A DNA stretch of 64,000 nt from Polytrichum commune (lineage: Eukaryota > Streptophyta > Polytrichopsida > Polytrichales > Polytrichaceae): assembly GCA_950295325.1 (NCBI GenBank), contig OX485805.1, positions 54,770,758 to 54,834,757 on the forward strand, in the 5' to 3' direction. Shown one piece after another: positions 44,821-57,765 of this stretch (positions within the stretch are counted from its first letter, which is position 1; every line of letters starts with the position of its first letter). The translations under genes were made by a program, and so were the position numbers. The notes under the pieces are model-generated. The model was not told where the DNA came from, searched no databases, and saw only the letters and a list, made by a program, of their open reading frames with translations.

Positions 44821-45257
44821 TATATAATCTATTCGGCCACATACGATAATTGCTAAAGTCCAAGCTATAGAGTAGACTCACATATAAGACAAAGAGAAAA
44901 GTGATGAAACAAAACGAAGGAAGTTCATTATTTTGATTCCTTTGTATTTTGATTGACTCGTTCTTCAATTATACCAATCTCCGAAAATCCATTTTCATTG
45001 ATTTTTTCTTGTGATCATCATTCGTTTTAATAATTCAACCACCTCACGGTTTCCAAACTTAATGAGACCATTCCAAATTCAGGGCCATTTTTTAAATTTT
45101 ATGACCTATACATCCCACGGAAATAGGTCCAAATTTTTACTATTATTGGCAGATTCTGGAATATTCTAGGTATATTCTAGGATGTTTTTGAAATACCCAA
45201 ATTTTAGTCTTGCAAGTTTACTATTTTTATTTCATCTACGCTCTCCGCTCTCCAAAT

Positions 45258-47732
45258 CTACGCTCTCCGCTCTACGCTCACATACAAGTCTCGCTCATCC
45301 ATAGTCTTAAAAACAACATAATCCACCTTATACTCTATGTTAGCAATGAGGGTGGGGATTTGTTCTAAGACTCCCAATGGCTTAACTCGACTGCTATCTG
45401 CCATTTTTAAAATAATGGTAGTAGACACTACATTGGATATTCCCAATTCATTTATGGTGTTAACATTCATCAAATTGACACTTGATCCAGTGTCAATTTG
45501 GAATCCCGGTATAAGAGCACCTCCTATAATGACATCAACTGTAGGAGTTCCAGGATCTCGACTCAAGGTAATATCATGTACTGCGGCGGGTCTCGACCTT
45601 CTACGTATCATGGATGAACTCAAGGAACTACGACATTGTGGTGCTACTGCCAACAATTGTTTCATCGTGATTATGGGTTGTATTTTATCCAGATCTTCCA
45701 TGATATCATAGGGTTTAAGATCCTTAGACAACATCATCGTCCGTGATGATCGGGCAGATGATGGCTTAATCTTAGGTCTTTGGTTTTTTATGGGTATCTT
45801 TGGGTAAGGATAAAAGTTATCCGTCGGTGACATAGGTAAACGGATTGAACTTGGGGGGTTAACCACAACAGTAGGTAATGGAACTCTTGCATTGTCAGGA
45901 ATTACGACAGGTGGTAAATTTGTCAATGGTAAATTAGGTTCCACTGTTGGTTTATCCTTTGAGTCTCTCATCAAAGGAGCTTGTGAGTATTCCGAAAAAC
46001 TAGTTCCATCATCACTATGTTGTTTATTAAACCTCTCAGTACTAGATCCTTCTCGTTGTATGGCGGGTTTCTTGTGGGATCTAGTAGTAACAGCGTTGAC
46101 GTGTTCTTCCATTCGCTCAATTTTTGACAACTGTACCCTATGCACATTACGATCTTGCCCCTCATCTTCTCGTATAGTCACATGTTTATTCTTTTTCCAA
46201 TCTCTCTCAGAAGGTGGACCTTCCTTCTTCTGTTGGGTACACTCAACTGTAGGATGTCCTGCTTCTTTACAGTTCCCACATAATGGGATATACTGTTGAA
46301 CTTTTCTAGGGTTGGGACAATCTCCTGCATAATGACCTATCTCTCCACATCGGAAGCATACTACAAACTGGTTGGGCATTGGTGTCTTATAATTTTGGGT
46401 TCGGGGGTTATATGGAGGACCCTTCCAATTGGGTGGTTGGTTAACTTCACCCCAACTTGGTCGATTCCCAAAATTTAGAGGCACCGGCCTACGGTTGAAA
46501 TTCTTTTTGGGATTGTAACTTGCGTTAGGCCCACTATCCATGCGCTCTTGTTGCCAAGGTCGCGACTGATTGGCGTCTATTTGGTGAACAACTCGACTCT
46601 TAGACAAATTCCAACACTCATTTACCGAATGGTTCCCTCCGCAGAAGGTGCATTTAACTCTCAGCCCTTTTGGTGTGGGGCACTCATTGGATAAATGACC
46701 ATGTCCCTTACAATTATTACACCAAATATTAGTCCTTTCCTCAGTCGGTTGTGGTCGTTTATTAGCCCCTCTAGTTATTTTGACTTCCAAGTCTGCTAAT
46801 TTCTTAGTAATGTCCATAAGGGCTAATTCTTGTGGAGCGGATTGAACAACTGGTGAAGGCTTTTGTATGACCTTAGGTGGTGCAAACAAATCTGCACTCG
46901 GGTGTTTGAATTGTGTGGCGTCAACCATGGGTTTAGCGCCCGGATATGTCAGTGATTGTCCCGGTAAAATTGGATGATAGGCTTGGTCCTTCCTAGGTTG
47001 TTCATAAAGGTCGTAATTGTAGGTATCGAAAGTATATCGATCCTCAACACGAGACTCCTCCCAAGCCTTTGCCAATGCAAACGCATCCTCTCTGGTGGCT
47101 GGGGTGCGTTCTCTCACATAGAGTTTCAACTCAAAGGGGTATAGTCCTCCTATGAAGATATTCCTCAAGAAATTATCTGGGATCTGATGAGCTCCCATTC
47201 TCAGTAGGATGTCACTCATTCTCCCCCAATAATTATCAACAGTTTCATTTGTACCCATACGAATGGTTCTCAATCTTTCCATTAGACTGTTCTCAAACCC
47301 TAAAGGTCTAAAGTATACAAGAAATGCATCTTTAAGGGCATCCCAGTCAGCAAATGGTGTCTGACGGGAAAACCATAAGAACGCATTTTCTTGCAAGGTG
47401 GCGGCAAATACTTCCATCATTTTATTCTGTGGAACATTGTTTGCGGCACACGCAATTTCAAATTTTATGACATGGACATCAGGGTCTGTTCCTGGTCTAC
47501 CCTGAAAATAGGGTAAATTCACTACACTATTGATTCTAGGAGGATTGGCTGCCATATTGAGCAGTGGTACTACAGGTTGTAGTTGTACTACGGTTTGTAA
47601 GGGAGGAGGTATTAATTGTGCTACGGGTACAGACGGTGTGTAGGGTGTAAACAATGGGTTGCCTTGCACATTGGCGTAAACCGATGTGTCAAGCACAGGA
47701 GATGGTGTACGTTCATAGGCAGTAGCCCACAA
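45258..47732 (-). pseudogene. Gag and aspartic protease of a truncated Ty3/gypsy element
   Basis: This is an 824-codon frame. Near the N-terminus is a capsid domain (FALCRE-like order: PYFQGRPGTDPDVHVIKFEI, LWFSRQTPFADWDAL, FRPLGFENSLMERLRTIRMG). Four zinc knuckles follow (CNNCKGHGHLSNEC, CTFCGGNHSVNEC, CFRCGEIGHYAGDC, CGNCKEAGHPTVEC). The aspartic protease has GFQIDTGSSVNLMNV. The frame continues upstream of 47732 to 48044 through one TGA (47847-47849), so the Gag N-terminus is probably longer and broken. At 45258 the protease ends in a repeated GCTCTCCGCTCT sequence with no reverse transcriptase beyond. The element is therefore truncated at that end. Confidence 0.85.
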
Positions 47733-48060
47733 CGGTGGAGTAGGTGAACTGGTGCGAGGTGAATTATCAGTAAATAAAACTTTCGGTGATAAGAAATCCC
47801 TCTCAGCACTTGTTGTAGGTTTATTTACTGGTGTCTTAAAAATATCTCATGGGATACTACCAGAACCCTCTCTTGCTTCCTCTAAAAATGGCTTAACCCA
47901 ACTTCGTCTTCTATCCTGTGTTTGTTTTCTATACTCCCTGGCTGCCGCTCTATCTTCTCTAGCTTTATCACTCGCTGCCTTCCTTACGGATGCAGATTGA
48001 GAATGAGATTTTTCATGTGCGGATTCCAGTTTGACTGCCTCTCCCTAACTATTCAACTTT

Positions 48061-48249
48061 CTACTTACATAGGGTTCTAAAATCGATTGGGTTAAGGTAA
48101 AGGTATAAAGGGTCCCGATGCATGAAGTCAGGTATAAAGGGTGTAGCTCGGTAATTCGGTCTTCCGAACACAAACTTATACTTTGTCCTAGACACTTTGG
48201 TTCCTTGCCACGTACCGTCAACTGGTGGTACTATTTTCGACGTCACACT
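48061..48249 (-). pseudogene. Leader ORF of the minus-strand retroelement, 3' part
   Basis: This continues, in frame, the ORF that begins at 50667 and is split by the 2.1 kb insertion. Its part reads SKIVPPVDGTWQGTKVSRTK and ends DFRTLCK-stop. Function unknown. Confidence 0.6.
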
Positions 48250-50347
48250 CACGGGGGGATCACACCCCCTTACATTTTGTAACTACGTGCGATAATGGGG
48301 TATTTAATGGGGGGATATTTATGCACCTCTCAATATTTTTTCCCTCCCTATATGTAGATATAAAGTTACTTTGACGTATTTTTTAACACCCTATATTTAT
48401 TTGTAATTGTTTAGAAAGGCTAATTTTGGGCATCATATTTTTTTTATAAATCGTACAAGTACCAAATAGTAGACGGAATACTATAGCATTGCAAAGTTGA
48501 CTATGTGAGCAACAAACGTTCCATAGCATCCATCTTGTCATTTAATCGGTTTCAATTAGTTTTACCAATGCTAAACCATTCAAAATGCCGTTCAAAACAC
48601 AATCAATAACACTTGGATATTCTTTAAAAGGTTACTAATAAACATGGAGATAACAAAATGTACAAGCTAACATAGACAAGTTATAAAAACGGATAGAACA
48701 AAACAAGTAACACAATCAATTATCACAAAACATGATTTTTTGCACAACTATGTACTCCAAAAACAAAAGATTGCATTCAAATGAAAGAAAGTTAAATACA
48801 CAAACTGAAAATATTTACCTCAATTGTGTTCACACACATTCAACCTTGTACCAAATATTTACAATGTAAAGGGTTAGGATATAACTATGCACCCTCCAAT
48901 ACATGTCAATATCCTCTACAATGTCATGATAAGACTAAACAATTTGGAGAGATTTGCTTAACACCAATGATGACGAATAACTAAAACTAATTGATGGCAT
49001 GAGGCGGGTAACCTTTGAAGTCTCCAACCACTCTACCAAGTCTTCCTCCAAGGCAGAGTGCAAGGCAAAGCGCAATCCTCTACGTCTACCACGGTGACAT
49101 TGCCAAATGTTATAGCGCATCATCGATCATTTACAAAAGATTGTTGGAGCAAAAATATAATCAATATAATGTTGGCATATTGGACACTACTAATATTACT
49201 ATGATTACATAATGGAGTTTGTAATTTTATGTTTGAAATCTTTGAAAGAAACCTATAATTCTAGGGTTGAAAATGATCATATGAAAAAAATTGGCTCACA
49301 TTTCCGAGATGATCCCAATATCGGCCTTTCTAGAACCCAATTCCAACCTCACGGATTTTTCGTAATCTCTTTTTTATTTGAGTAATCTTCTAGTTTCCAC
49401 GACATTAGTTCCAGTTCGATGACAAAATTGGCCTCTCATGGAATGACACTGCAATCTCCAGTAGGACCTCGTCCTCTGACTACGAAACCACATGTTGCAC
49501 AAAATCCGAATGATACATCTCATCAAAACGTACACATTTTTACAGCTATTGGTAGCGACATCAGAACATCCCACTTGAAGTAGATGTCTCAAAGAACAAG
49601 ATACAAGTACAGAATAACTTGGAAAGCATCTCATCTTTCTACGCTCACATTCAAGTTTTGTAACTCTTCATCTTTCTACATCTCACATTTAGGAGGGCGT
49701 CGGAAATCAATAGCATATCATCAAAAAACAGACAGTAGAAGGGAAAAATCAAGGAGTTGGAGTTTGAAATCAATTCTTACCGCATGCAAGCGGAGCAAGC
49801 TGAATATTTGGCGCTCATGAAACACCTTGTGTGAACGTTATGAAGCAAAGAAGAAAACTCCAAAAAATGTGTCTTACCTACCGCCTATGCGCCACACTTC
49901 ACCAACGCAAGACCTCTTACCCAAACGCTTCACCGTCTTCACGCCACTGTGTTTGCCCAACCCTAAGTAAGCCAAGGGCCATTGAGAAGTCACAACATTC
50001 CTTCCCCAAAAATAATCCACAACATTTCCCTCCATACTAACGCGTTTCATTCAAATTTGGACAAAACTTACACAATTTTTCATCCAAGTAGTCAAACCCA
50101 TAATTATTCTATTGATCCTACTACACACATTTGGGGGGATCCAATATCTAATACCCTATTTTTTTTCTACTGATTACTAAAATGGAGGAATTATTCACCA
50201 CCCTACTTTACAAATAATCATGTAGAGGACATATTTCCAATGCTATGGTAGATCTAACGAATTTGTAAAATTTACCCTCGATGAATTAAATTGACCCTAT
50301 TTTTTATCTCACGTGGTTTCTAAAATTTCAATAGTCACCTCCCCGTG
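48250..50347. mobile_element. hAT-like non-autonomous DNA transposon (2.1 kb)
   Basis: The ends are CACGGGGGGATCAC at 48250 and its near-complement GTCACCTCCCCGTG ending 50347. They extend to an imperfect inverted repeat of about 40 bp (ATTTTGTAACTACGTGCGA against ATTTTAGAAACCACGTGAGA). The 8-bp target duplication GTCACACT is at 48242-48249 and 50348-50355. Eight-base duplications and CA-GGG-type ends are hAT features. The interior is AT-rich with no transposase. It interrupts a retroelement leader ORF, whose frame is restored on removal. Confidence 0.85.
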
Positions 50348-50667
50348 GTCACACTCTTCAATCTTCCGTAAACACAAAATAAGAACCAAAGGGACAAGGG
50401 CAAGGCGGGGATATTATTGTCCACAATCACTCTTCTATATCCTTCTCCTTGGTTCCAAATTCGGTTGGTAATATCACGTTGTAAATCTAAAGGTAAAGCT
50501 ACAAATCGCTCTATAAATTCCTTGGGTAAGGTCACTCTCTCAGGAGTAATATAGAATCCATCCCCGTGATGAGTGAGGCGGAAGAATCTATACAAAGCTG
50601 AGAATAAATACCCTCCCGAATATATTTTTAGTTTAGCAGATCCCGGGACTTGCCAACACCACTCCAT
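50348..50667 (-). pseudogene. Leader ORF of the minus-strand retroelement, 5' part
   Basis: It starts ATG at 50667 (MEWCWQVPGSAKLKIYSGGY) and runs to the hAT-like insertion (VYGRLKSV), resuming at 48249. Together it is a protein of about 170 residues with no recognised domain. Extra ORFs between primer site and gag are known in Tat/Ogre-type plant Ty3 elements, which fits the primer site here. Confidence 0.6.
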
Positions 50668-50681
50668 TAGTTAGTCAAGAC

Positions 50682-51155
50682 CTAACTAGAACAATAACGA
50701 CATTGGGTGATGTCGATGGTTCTAGGCTTTCCTGATGACTCTATCGGATCATCTCTATAATATCCTCTACGGTTCTTTCTAGTTTGGTTTCTAGGCACAC
50801 TATTTTCTACTCTAAATTCTCCTGCCTTTCCTAGTTGGATTTGTCTCCACAATGCTTCGGCACCGGGAAGATTATCCTCTCGGTATTTATCTCTCTTCAA
50901 TCTCTCCGACGTGTTATACACGTAATGCTCTAATCTAGTGAGTCTATCGGTAAAGATACTCAAAAGTTCATAAATTCGGTTGTCAACTCTCACAATGGGT
51001 TCTGACACTCGACAAATATTGTAAGGTAAAGGGGGTAAAGTAGAATTGGGGATAGGTGGGCAATGTCGGTTTTGGTCTACACTGACCCACACCTTATCTC
51101 TAGTTCTCCGACCTCTCAACCTCCATTTGTTTTGCATATTCATTGTGGTTGACAC
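50682..51155 (-). CDS. First leader ORF of the minus-strand retroelement
   Basis: A 157-residue frame starts at ATG 51155, 57 nt inside the primer site. It has a basic N-terminus (KWRLRGRRTRDKVWVSVDQN), a helical middle (YELLSIFTDRLTRLEHYVYN) and an Arg-rich C-terminus. No known domain. It is likely the first protein of the element's genomic RNA, with an RNA-binding character judged only from charge. Confidence 0.5.
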   Translation of the reverse strand: MSTTMNMQNKWRLRGRRTRDKVWVSVDQNRHCPPIPNSTLPPLPYNICRVSEPIVRVDNRIYELLSIFTDRLTRLEHYVYNTSERLKRDKYREDNLPGAEALWRQIQLGKAGEFRVENSVPRNQTRKNRRGYYRDDPIESSGKPRTIDITQCRYCSS

Positions 51156-51211
51156 TGACCATTTGTTATTTTGTTCCTTTCCAACTTAACCTTAAAAGAC
51201 GACCACAGCCT

Positions 51212-51229
51212 TCCCCGGCAGCGGCGCCA
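51212..51229 (-). promoter_or_regulatory. Primer binding site of the minus-strand retroelement
   Basis: On the minus strand it reads TGGCGCCGCTGCCGGGGA, 4 nt inside the LTR end. TGGCGCCGTTGCCGGGGA-type sites are typical of the Tat/Athila group of plant Ty3 elements. Confidence 0.88.
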
Positions 51230-51233
51230 AAAA

Positions 51234-52998
51234 TGTAGTAGGTTTTTGCTATGACTTTAAAACAACAAAACCCAGGGAACAAAGTCTCCAGGAAGACTGA
51301 GATAGTGTCTATAAGGGTTAATGTCACATTGGATTAAGGATTTTAATAACATATTAGGGTCTTTCTTCCTTCTTTACTTCTTAATTCCATTTATTCCCCC
51401 ACTCTTATGGTTCTTTTGTGCTTCCTCAGTAGTGAGTGACTCCGTCCTATCAAAAGGTAATTTTCTATCATTCTATGGTTTCAACCTATGGCAGTCGTGA
51501 AGCTCAAAAGCTTGGCAAGTAGTCATTGGCAATTTGTCAGGACCGAAGTCCGGGGTAATGTCTTTTAGTAACCGCATCGTCTTTGATCAATGTAAATCAC
51601 AATTGCAATAATTCAACATTTTAATTCCCTTTTAATTTAACTTACAACCATCATGCATGTCTTCACATACTCAAGTCACCACCTTAGTCTTCAACCATCT
51701 GGTGACTCATCTCAAACAATCATCCATTTGTCAATACGGAATCAATACATCAACAGCTAGGCGATATTCTTCCTTAAGTCTTTAGTCCTCTATAAACTAA
51801 TCAACAACATTCAAAGGGTAAAGTCTTACTCCAGTAAGATATTGTTTCCTTCTTGGGAAGGTAATGTCTTGGCAGCCTATGGCCTGCCTCTAGCCCTTCC
51901 ATATCTTCTGCAGGCAATTGGCTTAGCTCTCCTTCTCTCTCTCTCTCTCTCTGGCTCATCGGCTACTGGTCATTAATGGGAGGCGCTAGCCCAGGCGATA
52001 GCCTCACTCTAGCCTCTCCGTCTGTCCCTCTTTCTAAGACTATTGCCCTTCTCGGCTGGCTACTAGGCAGTCTTTGGGACCTCTCAGTTATCTCCATAGA
52101 CTATGGCTATCATCCTTCTTGAGGGGCCCATTGCCTGTTCTCCCTGTTCCGGGCTACTAGCCTTTAGTTAAGCCTATTGCCTATCTTGCTTCTCGTCAAG
52201 CTTTTTCTTACTTGCCTTCTTCACGACAGGCTGTATGTATCCGTCAAACTCTCTCTCTGACTAGTTGCCTTGCCACTCTCTGGCCTTTTATCATACTATT
52301 GCCACATCTTGGCTTCAGCTTTTCATAGCCCTCAGACACATCTCTCAGAATATTGCCTCAGTGTTTCTCATCACTCTACAACTTCTCAGCCTCCTGTGCT
52401 TCACTTCTATCACTCACATTTAATCAGCATTGTCTTGCCCAAATACAAACTTCCTCTCAGCCTATTTGCATGATCTTGACATTATAATGCTAAGTCAGAC
52501 TACTTGCTCAAACTTACTTCTCAAACACCACTCACAACCTTACACATAACACTCTTCAGCAATCCTGTCCACTCATAAGACGAACAACAACACATTGCAA
52601 TTTGCTCATAAATTCCTCATTAACACAAAATGTAATTCCACTTCAGGGTCCAGTTATTGTGGCCCTTTAACTTCCTATCACTGAGATCTCAAGCTTCTTG
52701 CTTGGTCCCGACTATGGCCTGGCTCAATCACTGAGCGACAGACTTCTACGCCTATTGCTAATCTGAGACTATGTAAGATCTTGCTGCTTGCAAATAGCCT
52801 ACCTTTCTTCCTGACAACCTCTTCCTTAATGCCGAGAGAGAGAAGGTCAGGTGGTTAGCCGTCATAACCACTTCTTAACGGCTATTGCCTGCTTTCATCC
52901 CTCTGGATGGCTACTGACTGCCCATAGCCAGATGAAATACGTTAGATTTCAAGAATTGCCCTTTTCAGACGGGCGATAGCCAAAAAATCAGTTCTACA
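51234..52998 (-). repeat. 5' LTR of the minus-strand retroelement (1765 bp)
   Basis: On the plus strand it starts TGTAGTAGG and ends GTTCTACA, giving TGTAG/CTACA termini. It abuts the primer site. It is pyrimidine-rich in the middle, including a (CT)n run at 51933-51952. No partner LTR is in the window, in agreement with truncation near 45258. Short frames within it are not coding. Confidence 0.8.
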
Positions 52999-53000
52999 AT

Positions 53001-53525
53001 CCCCTTGTAACGTAAAGTAAACACTTTGTAGGTTTCTAAGCCAAAGGTTGGTTTGCATTTAGCTTTAGTTTACAAATAAACTATTCTAAGATTTTGAAGT
53101 TTTAGTGAGTTAAAAGATCATAATTAGTCTTCCTAAACGTCTAACTAGTCCAATACAAGTTTAGTTACTTTGGAGTAGGCAACTTAAACCATTTTAATAT
53201 ATTTTTTTACTATAATTCAATGTAAGGTGATTATCAAATGAATATGATCCTTTAAAATTCTACACTATTGTAAGGAAAAGATGAGAATAAGAGGTTTTTA
53301 TAAGGGGTCTCACAAAAAAAATTTCAACTTCATGTGAGAATTTTAGATTGAAACAATACTAGTTAGACTAGAGAAATAACTTCAATATTTATCTAAAATT
53401 ATAAGACTCGTATTAAATGCTTACTCTAGAAAACCGTGTTGAAGCTACAAAGTTTGTGATACCAAAACAAAGGCTATCTTACGGAAATGCTCATAACTTC
53501 TTTAAAAAGCTGTAAATTGTTATAA
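53001..53525. repeat. Dispersed repeat R, left segment (copy 1)
   Basis: CCCCTTGTAACGTAAAGTAAAC onward matches 62797-63344 at roughly 90 percent by eye with small indels. The minus-strand LTR is inserted immediately to its left. Confidence 0.75.
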
Positions 53526-56500
53526 AATGAATTTTGTTAGAAATTTTTTTATAGGAATTTATAGATACAAGACATGATAGGATTGAATTTAAGATCAAAA
53601 TGTACTAAGCTTCTAAAGTCTATTTGTTTTCAGCCTAAAACTACTACTTGATGTGACACTTTGTAAAAAATATAATTTATCAACAAAAGAAGAAAAATTA
53701 GTGTGCAACTTCAATAAAATTAAATTAAATTAAATAAACTAGTTTAATTTTTTAATTTAATAAAGACAATAATTTTATTATTTGTTAATAAAAGATTTTT
53801 ATTTACAATGACAAAATAAACTAAACAACGGATCTTTTGATTAAAAATGAGATCGATCGAGTTAAAGTGGTTGGGGTTGGAGAAAATAAAACTAGAATTG
53901 AAGGAGTTTGATTTTGCAGAGGTCCGAGACCGAGAAGACGACTGAAATCAAAGAATAAGAGATAATTCGATAAAAATCCGACACCCTTAGGTGGAGTTAT
54001 CTCACGCGGCGGGGGTTAAGTTTATTTGTTGACTATTTTCACCATGTCTCACTTGCATTGGATCATCTTCTTGAAGATTTAGACAACATCAAGTTTTTCA
54101 ATCTAAATATTTAATCTATTTTTGGTTTTTTGGTTGAAAGATAATTATCAAAATGAATATTACATTGTCAAGACGAATTGGCTAAATTAATAATTTTTAA
54201 TGTTATTCATTTTACTTGTTTGATCATTTTGGCATATCATTATATTGGATCCTCGAAATATTTTCTATGATTATCATTTTTTACCACTTATTATTTGACT
54301 TTAGCTTTATCAATCATAATAAAAATCATCTAATAATTCTTTGGCGCTCATTATCTTAGGATTTTATTTATTAGGCTAGTTTCTAAATCTAATTTTTTCT
54401 AACCGATCCAATCCTAATAAAAGTCAGTAATGCCAACCCTAGAAGTTCTTCTCACTAAGGTGTCTAGGTAGCATACGGAAGGTTGATATCATCTTTTTAC
54501 TTTAGTTTTTATAAATAAATAAGTATTTGGGCATTTTTTGGTTTTGTCATTTGGTACAGTCATAAATTTTTTAATTTTTTTCTATGCTAATTTAATACAA
54601 CGAGAAGGCAATGGTGGTGGTGGGCAAGAAATCATGATAAAAAATTGTCATGTTTTGGACAAGACTTTTGATACAAACATGCTCTAAATGTTGAGACATG
54701 ATATATGTTATGAGGTGCAGATGATATTAGAATTCTAGGGTCATGTCGGACATGCCTTGAATCCATCACAAATTGTGACAAAGGGAGAAATGCCATAGCA
54801 TTTTGTTGAAATTAGATTAGGTTACAATTGTCATTGTTGATAATCACCAAAGTAAATTTAATTTTATCATGACATATTATAGTATGTAAATTCATATTAT
54901 TACTAAGATACTTTCATATTATATATTTTATTATTGTTACTAATGTTATGTTTAGAAGGATTTTTTTACAACTCTGTATATTTCCAGTTCTCCATATATT
55001 ACCTTTAATGTGATCAACTTACTAGGTCAAGGATATGAACATTTTTTACCCTCACCTTATGGCTTCCAGAGGAACTACACAACATATGGTATTTAATGTC
55101 ACTATGTTAATTTGTTGGATGACACTTCTTGTGAATAAGTGAACAAATATTTTCATGGATGATTGAAATTTGGATGAAAAATCATTTGGTAAGTAACAAT
55201 AATATGCAATTTTAAAAAGTTTGTTATTTGGATTTCACAAGTTTCATCAAATTCTCAAACTACTGAAAGTTTAGCTAGTGTAAAGTGACCATGTTCAATG
55301 TGATATAGAAAGAGGGCCCACAAAATGAAAGGGCAAATTCCACAAGGTAAGACACAATTTATGGTCATTAGTTTCACTTACTGTCCAAAGTATTGTTGTG
55401 CTATAATTTCTTACTTAGAATGGAAGTTTTTCCTGAGTAATGCCATCAATGTTCTATAATGTCTAAACCAATTGTTTGGCCTTTGTAAGAAAAAAATGAA
55501 CCCTATAGCAAGAATTTGAAGCATTGTGTAATTCCACATAATGCGTAACAATGATTACCATAAATGGTACAGTGGCTTAGGATTATGACCGAAAGAACCT
55601 TGTAAAAAATGACTGTGAGGTCATAGTTGTAATCATTTCACAACATAATGCACAAATATGTTTTTTATTTATTTAGTAGAAACACAAAGGAGTATAGAGA
55701 CTTGTGAAATGGAATAGAAAAATGAAGACCAAAAAAGTAGACCTTGATGTAGATGTAATCCATGATATTGTAGAAGAATTCCATGTTCAAAACGAGGAAG
55801 AGGAAGAAAGTGACAACAATAGGAGCTTTGAAGAAAACGAAAACAACACCAATGACAAACACAAAGCAAATGAAGGAGGAGGTGATTTGCGAAGCGTAAG
55901 TATACAGTTTGAACCTATTTTATTTGAAGCAAATCAAAGTGCTACAAAGATCATAAGGAATTTAACAACAAGTTCTAGATTTCCAACTAATAGGCATTAA
56001 CAATATAACAAAAATGAAATGACTGTACTGGTATGTAAATCAATATAATAATGAATGCACATAAATAGCTTGGGAAGGTGACTTTCATTAACATATGCAC
56101 AAGGTCTTGTTTTTGAAAGAGGAGAACCTAGATAAAAAGATCCCTAAACTAAACTAGAATATGACATTCCTCAATGCACATTAAATAATACACACAATCT
56201 ACACTAAATATGATATTTAGTGTTAGATACACTAAATAAGAACACTACACTAAATATCACTAACCCTATGAAAGTAAGTAACATTAAATGTAAACTCAAA
56301 CACTAAATATCATCTATGGTAATATGTGAAAATTACATGCACGAATTTAGTGTTTAGTAGGAAAGAGGTGGCAACAAGGAAGGCGATTGATTGTTTCTAA
56401 GAAAGAGGTGGCAACAAGGAAGGCGGCGGCGGCGCATTTATGTCTAACACTAATTATCAAAGAATTGAAAATTAGTGTTGAGCAGAGTAGGGTGGTAAAA

Positions 56501-57274
56501 CACTAAATCTAATCAAACACTAAATATCATATTTAGTGTAGTGAGTATGTGGCTTGAAAATCTTATAAGTATCCCAAAATGTGACACACCTTCTGCATGA
56601 CACTGTCATGACACAACTCCCATATCTCCCATGATTGCCGACGACAAGGATGAATTTTGTGTCATGGGCAAGTGACCAAAACACCGGCTTGAACCCTCCA
56701 ACGGCTAGATGGGGGTACACCATCAGGCGATCCATCATCACCCGAACTTCCAGAACCTGGATGCACGTCCTCGCTGCACGCCAATTGTTCTGATTCAATA
56801 CCCCAGTCCGGTGATGAGTTGCAGGGAGGTGTCTCCTGGATGCACTTTGCATCATCTCCAGCGTCCCCAGATCCACCCATGTTTCGCGATCAGATGCACA
56901 AGGACGCAATTAGTTGGTGGTGGTTGTCGACTCTATTATGCAAGCCGGCGCGCACTGACTCCTTGAGGTTCAAATCATCCTCAGCATGTTGCCTTGTTAA
57001 ACCGATTTTCTGCAGCTGACACACAGAAAATCCTGTTCTCGATCGCTGGTGGTTGCAACTTCTGAACATGTACGCTGCCACCAACTCTGATTCAATTGCT
57101 GTAAGGATTATTTGTGATGACACCTGCTCCTTGGATTTCTCAAAGCAGATTCCCTCATAGCTTTATGATACAACTAGACATTGCAAAGGGTGATCAACTT
57201 CCCAGGTTCTACGTGAAACAGGTGATAGCACATGAGAAGAGTAACAAGATAACCAAATTTTCCAACACATATGA
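53526..57274. other. AT-rich DNA absent from the second copy of repeat R
   Basis: In the copy at 62797-64000 the two ends of this interval are joined directly. This is therefore a 3.7 kb insertion here, or a deletion there. It contains a MITE (56199-56541), a tandem phrase GAAAGAGGTGGCAACAAGGA (about 56363 and 56401) and a short Glu/Asn-rich ORF (55704-56000) of doubtful reality. Confidence 0.4.
56199..56541. mobile_element. MITE with palindromic terminal repeats
   Basis: Each end is an 11-bp-arm palindrome (arm ACACTAAATAT; 56201-56223 and 56517-56539). The two ends are exact reverse complements, with similarity extending to about 30 bp (CTACACTAAAT..GTTNGAT). It is 343 bp, has no ORF and shows no clear target duplication. 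A single related palindrome stands at 60127-60149. Confidence 0.55.
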
Positions 57275-57720
57275 TTATAAGCCTCTCACGAAGACTTTCA
57301 CCTTGCAGGCACTCACAAACCACGGGTTAGGATTTACACATCTCCCAACAGAGTTGTGTGTGTCTCAGAACGCAAATACCAGTCCAATTCTTTATCCAGA
57401 GATAGTATCCCAAAACACATTCAATGAGATTGGGATCCGAAATTAAGCCACCCCCTTCAAAATATCTAGCAACGTTCCCAATATGTCTCAAAAATATTCG
57501 ATTTCAATTTCTCTCCGGACTTTCTTGGAATCTTTGACAATCTCAGAAGAAGACAAATGTCAGGTTTGTCGTAAGCACCGACGGATCTAGCCAAAGAGCT
57601 TGATTCATGGAAACTTCAGTGCCCCACTCGATGCAGAAGGTTGTTTTTTTTTTCCAGGGCTGTCGTAATTGCTGACAGATCTAGCCAAAAGAGCTTGATT
57701 CATGACAACTTCAGAGCCCC
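57275..57720. repeat. Dispersed repeat R, right segment (copy 1)
   Basis: It matches 63345-64000 (shared phrases GGACTTTCTTGGAATCTT and ATTCATGG), apart from the pogo-like MITE in the second copy. An internal duplicate of AAGAGCTTGATTCATG occurs at about 57594 and 57686. Confidence 0.65.
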
Positions 57721-57725
57721 ACTCC

Positions 57726-57765
57726 ATGCAGAAGGTTTTTTATTTTATTTTATTTTATTTATAGT
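57726..57765. repeat. (TTTTA)n simple repeat
   Basis: Short ATTTT units. No gene is seen in 57766-58690, only AT-rich sequence. Confidence 0.7.

Noticed and set aside
55704-56000. Acidic, Asn/Glu-rich ORF
   Set aside because: Composition follows an A-rich strand, there is no domain, and it lies in a block absent from the other copy of repeat R.
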